From Cyrtodaria siliqua (lineage: Eukaryota; Mollusca; Bivalvia; Adapedonta; Hiatellidae), in contig JAWPHD010011283.1 in assembly GCA_037043455.1 (NCBI GenBank), positions 21,346 to 85,345 on the forward strand: a DNA stretch of 64,000 nucleotides. The letters are read 5' to 3'. Below, one piece after another: positions 41,901 to 44,900 of the stretch. The position numbers and the translations under genes were made by a program. Under the pieces are notes generated by a model. That model saw only the letters and a program-made list of their open reading frames with translations, ran no database searches and had not been told where the DNA came from. Position 1 is the stretch's first letter. The number at the start of each line of letters is the position of its first letter.

Positions 41901-44900
41901 CAACATCCACTTCTGCGTCATTGCTTCTATTACCTGAATAGAGAAATCAATTATTTAACATATCAATCGACGCGTGTGTCTTAGGTAGCACAGTGGTGTT
42001 ATGGTTAGCATCGCAGCTTAGTAGCCCTGGGATCACAACATCGCACGCTCAATCACGGCCAGGACCGAATTTGGGTTATCAAAATATTTAAATGAATTTC
42101 CTACTGTACAAGTTCTACAGATGAGACTTTAAACTTTAATACCTTTGAATCGGACTGGAGTACATATTTACACTTTTCATAGGCAATTTTTTCCCCCCGA
42201 AGTTTACAAATGAGAGTGTAACTAGGTAACAGCAAGTCATAGTACAATGCAACAACAACAACAAACATGGCTGCTAAAACGATGACACATGCTCTTTTAA
42301 AAGTGAAAAATCAACTAAAACTAACTTTTAATGCCTATGATGTAAGACGACCAGTGGGTAGATCAGGTAAACATTTAATGTTTGACTTTGTGTCATACTT
42401 ACATAAAGACTTGAATATTTGAAACAGCAAGGCACTCTTGTCGACCATACTAACATCCTGTACTATGCTGTAGAACTTCTCCAAAACATCTGTCTGATAA
42501 CAAATTATACACTGCTTTAAACATCTGCCAACTAAAAATAATTCACAATTTCACGTTTTCTTTTTTCTTTTTTTTGGCATGGGCTAGCAGTCAGGGGTGT
42601 AACTTGTTAAAATAACTTGTTTATATTATAACAGTTTTAAGAGTCCTTTTCTCTCTTTTTTTTTTAAATAACTGCATAAGTTTTATTAAGATTAAATCAT
42701 TGTTCACGAAAGTATCCTAAATAAGTTATTTTATTCCATTTTTATCGGTGAAAGACTGGGATTTCTCAGTGGAAGAATATTCATAATCACTAAATATTAC
42801 TTACTCCGAACACAAAAACAACTAACTGCGACGTTGAGTTATGACGTCAATAAAGTGTTGCTGACGTCGACGTCATCCGCCGATAACGTTTAATAAAGCA
42901 AATATTTCGTTTAAAATCATGCATAAAATGATTTAAAATATAATAAATAGTGTATTTAACTGCTGTGTTCGATTATAGGGAAATCCTTCACTTGATGGTA
43001 GGCGTGTTTTGTTTTTTCACTCATCTCGTGAAGGATTTCCCTATAATCGTTCCCAGCAGTTAAATAATCTCTATTTACCGAAAGTAAGACGAATCAACTC
43101 TTACTCTGTGTCAAAGGGATATACATGTTTTCTTGAAAATAACTTGCTTCAGTTATTTCTAAAATCAAGTTACAACCATGACTGATAAGTGTGCCGGCCC
43201 AAGAACTGAAACAGTGTGTGGCAAAACCGAGAGTCTGATATTCTATCAAAAAATCCTGAGGAAGCATTGTGTAGCAGAATGATTATCAGATGTAGTGATA
43301 TTTACTTTATATCCAGGGAGCCAGTCGGGTTCAGAGGACAGAACAGTGGACTGTGAAATTTGACAAATGTGGCCAGAGTTTTGTGCGAATGAGGTTTATC
43401 ATTATCATTTCATAGTGATCTTGACCTTTGACCCCAAAAGGAATAGGGGTCATCCTCTCACCGTGGAGTTTCATTAAGTTAAGCCAAACAAAAAAATACC
43501 TGTGTTTCCGGTGGCCCGACAGACCTTAAAAAAAAGGCCTACCTACCGACCCTATTTTTTTAGAGCATGCAATAGGAAACTCACCTACTTCTTTGCTTGG
43601 CCTTATCAAAGATGGTTTCAGTTATGGATGTTTAGAGGAATGTTGATTACTATAGTGCTACGTAAAATGAAATATTTTACTTACTTTGTCTTGTTTTACC
43701 CACGGCTCGCAAATAAAGCTCTTCAACACAAACATGTCCGCTACAAGGCCTGGAGTCTGCAAATAATAAATGGAAAACAAGATAGAGAACTATTGGGGGA
43801 GCAATAAAAGTCCCATACATTTTTGCAGGAACAAGTAATGTATTGGCAGGGGCAAAGCTACTGAGACCAAACTCTTTTTATATGAATTAGGATTTTGTGA
43901 TAACCTTGCTTTAAAAATATAAAAAGCCATAAATCTTGACATTTTTTTCTTCAAACCAAACTTTAATGGCACTCAACCAGTATTTACACGTCAGTCAGGT
44001 TTACACAAAAATGAATTGAATATCTTAAATGGTTTCCTTCAAAGTGATCGAAAATTATTTATCTTTAACGCAGGCTGTCAACCAACTTTTCCAAAAAATA
44101 AACATGTAGGAACAAATAAAATATTTTTTTCCAAATTACTTTTTTTTTAGCAATAATGTAGGAACTTCAAAATGAACAAGAGCTGTAAGAACAGCAAGCT
44201 TGAGTATTTTAAGTCATTTTAGCTCGACTTTTTCGAAGGGAAAAAAAGAGCTTTTGTCACCATTTGATCGTCGTCTGCGTTCAGGTTAAAGTTTTGTATG
44301 TAAGCTTGCATTTCAAAAACTACTTCATTGGCATCTTTAGAAAACATCATACACATTACGTGGTCTGAGTATTAACCTTCATACCCCATCCAACCCCGCT
44401 TCTCCAAGAAGCGAAAACGGGGTTGACTGGGGTATGAAATAAAACCTTAATTTGGCGTAACATTTTGCATGTTGTAAAATTAAGGTAATTTTAAATAGGT
44501 TATCTCATTTTTTTAGTAAAAAAGGTTTTTTAAAATTGTTTTATTGTCGAAATATTCATTATAAAATCCTGCTGATATAAACATTTCCATCGCTTAATGG
44601 TATTAAGGCGGGACCAAATAATGCAGTCAGGTTCAATAACTCATGCTTTTATCTCAAGGATCTATTTTCAACTGATTGTATTTGTAGGAGGGTAGAGAAT
44701 TTGTGTGGGTAACTGTAAATCAATGTTAGACATACAACTGCATGAGGAATTGAATTGAATTGGGTTTTAAGGTGCACCAACACATGAAAGGTTATATGGC
44801 GCCTAACAGGCATGAACATGCCAGGCTCATCCTCCATGTACATCGAGATAAAATATGGAAAATGGGCCTTCTCACCCTGAACTGCAGAATTGCTGCAAAT

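Noticed and set aside
41981..42060. Possible functional tRNA gene
   Set aside because: The A box is good but the B-box region and acceptor stem are eroded, and a SINE tail follows.
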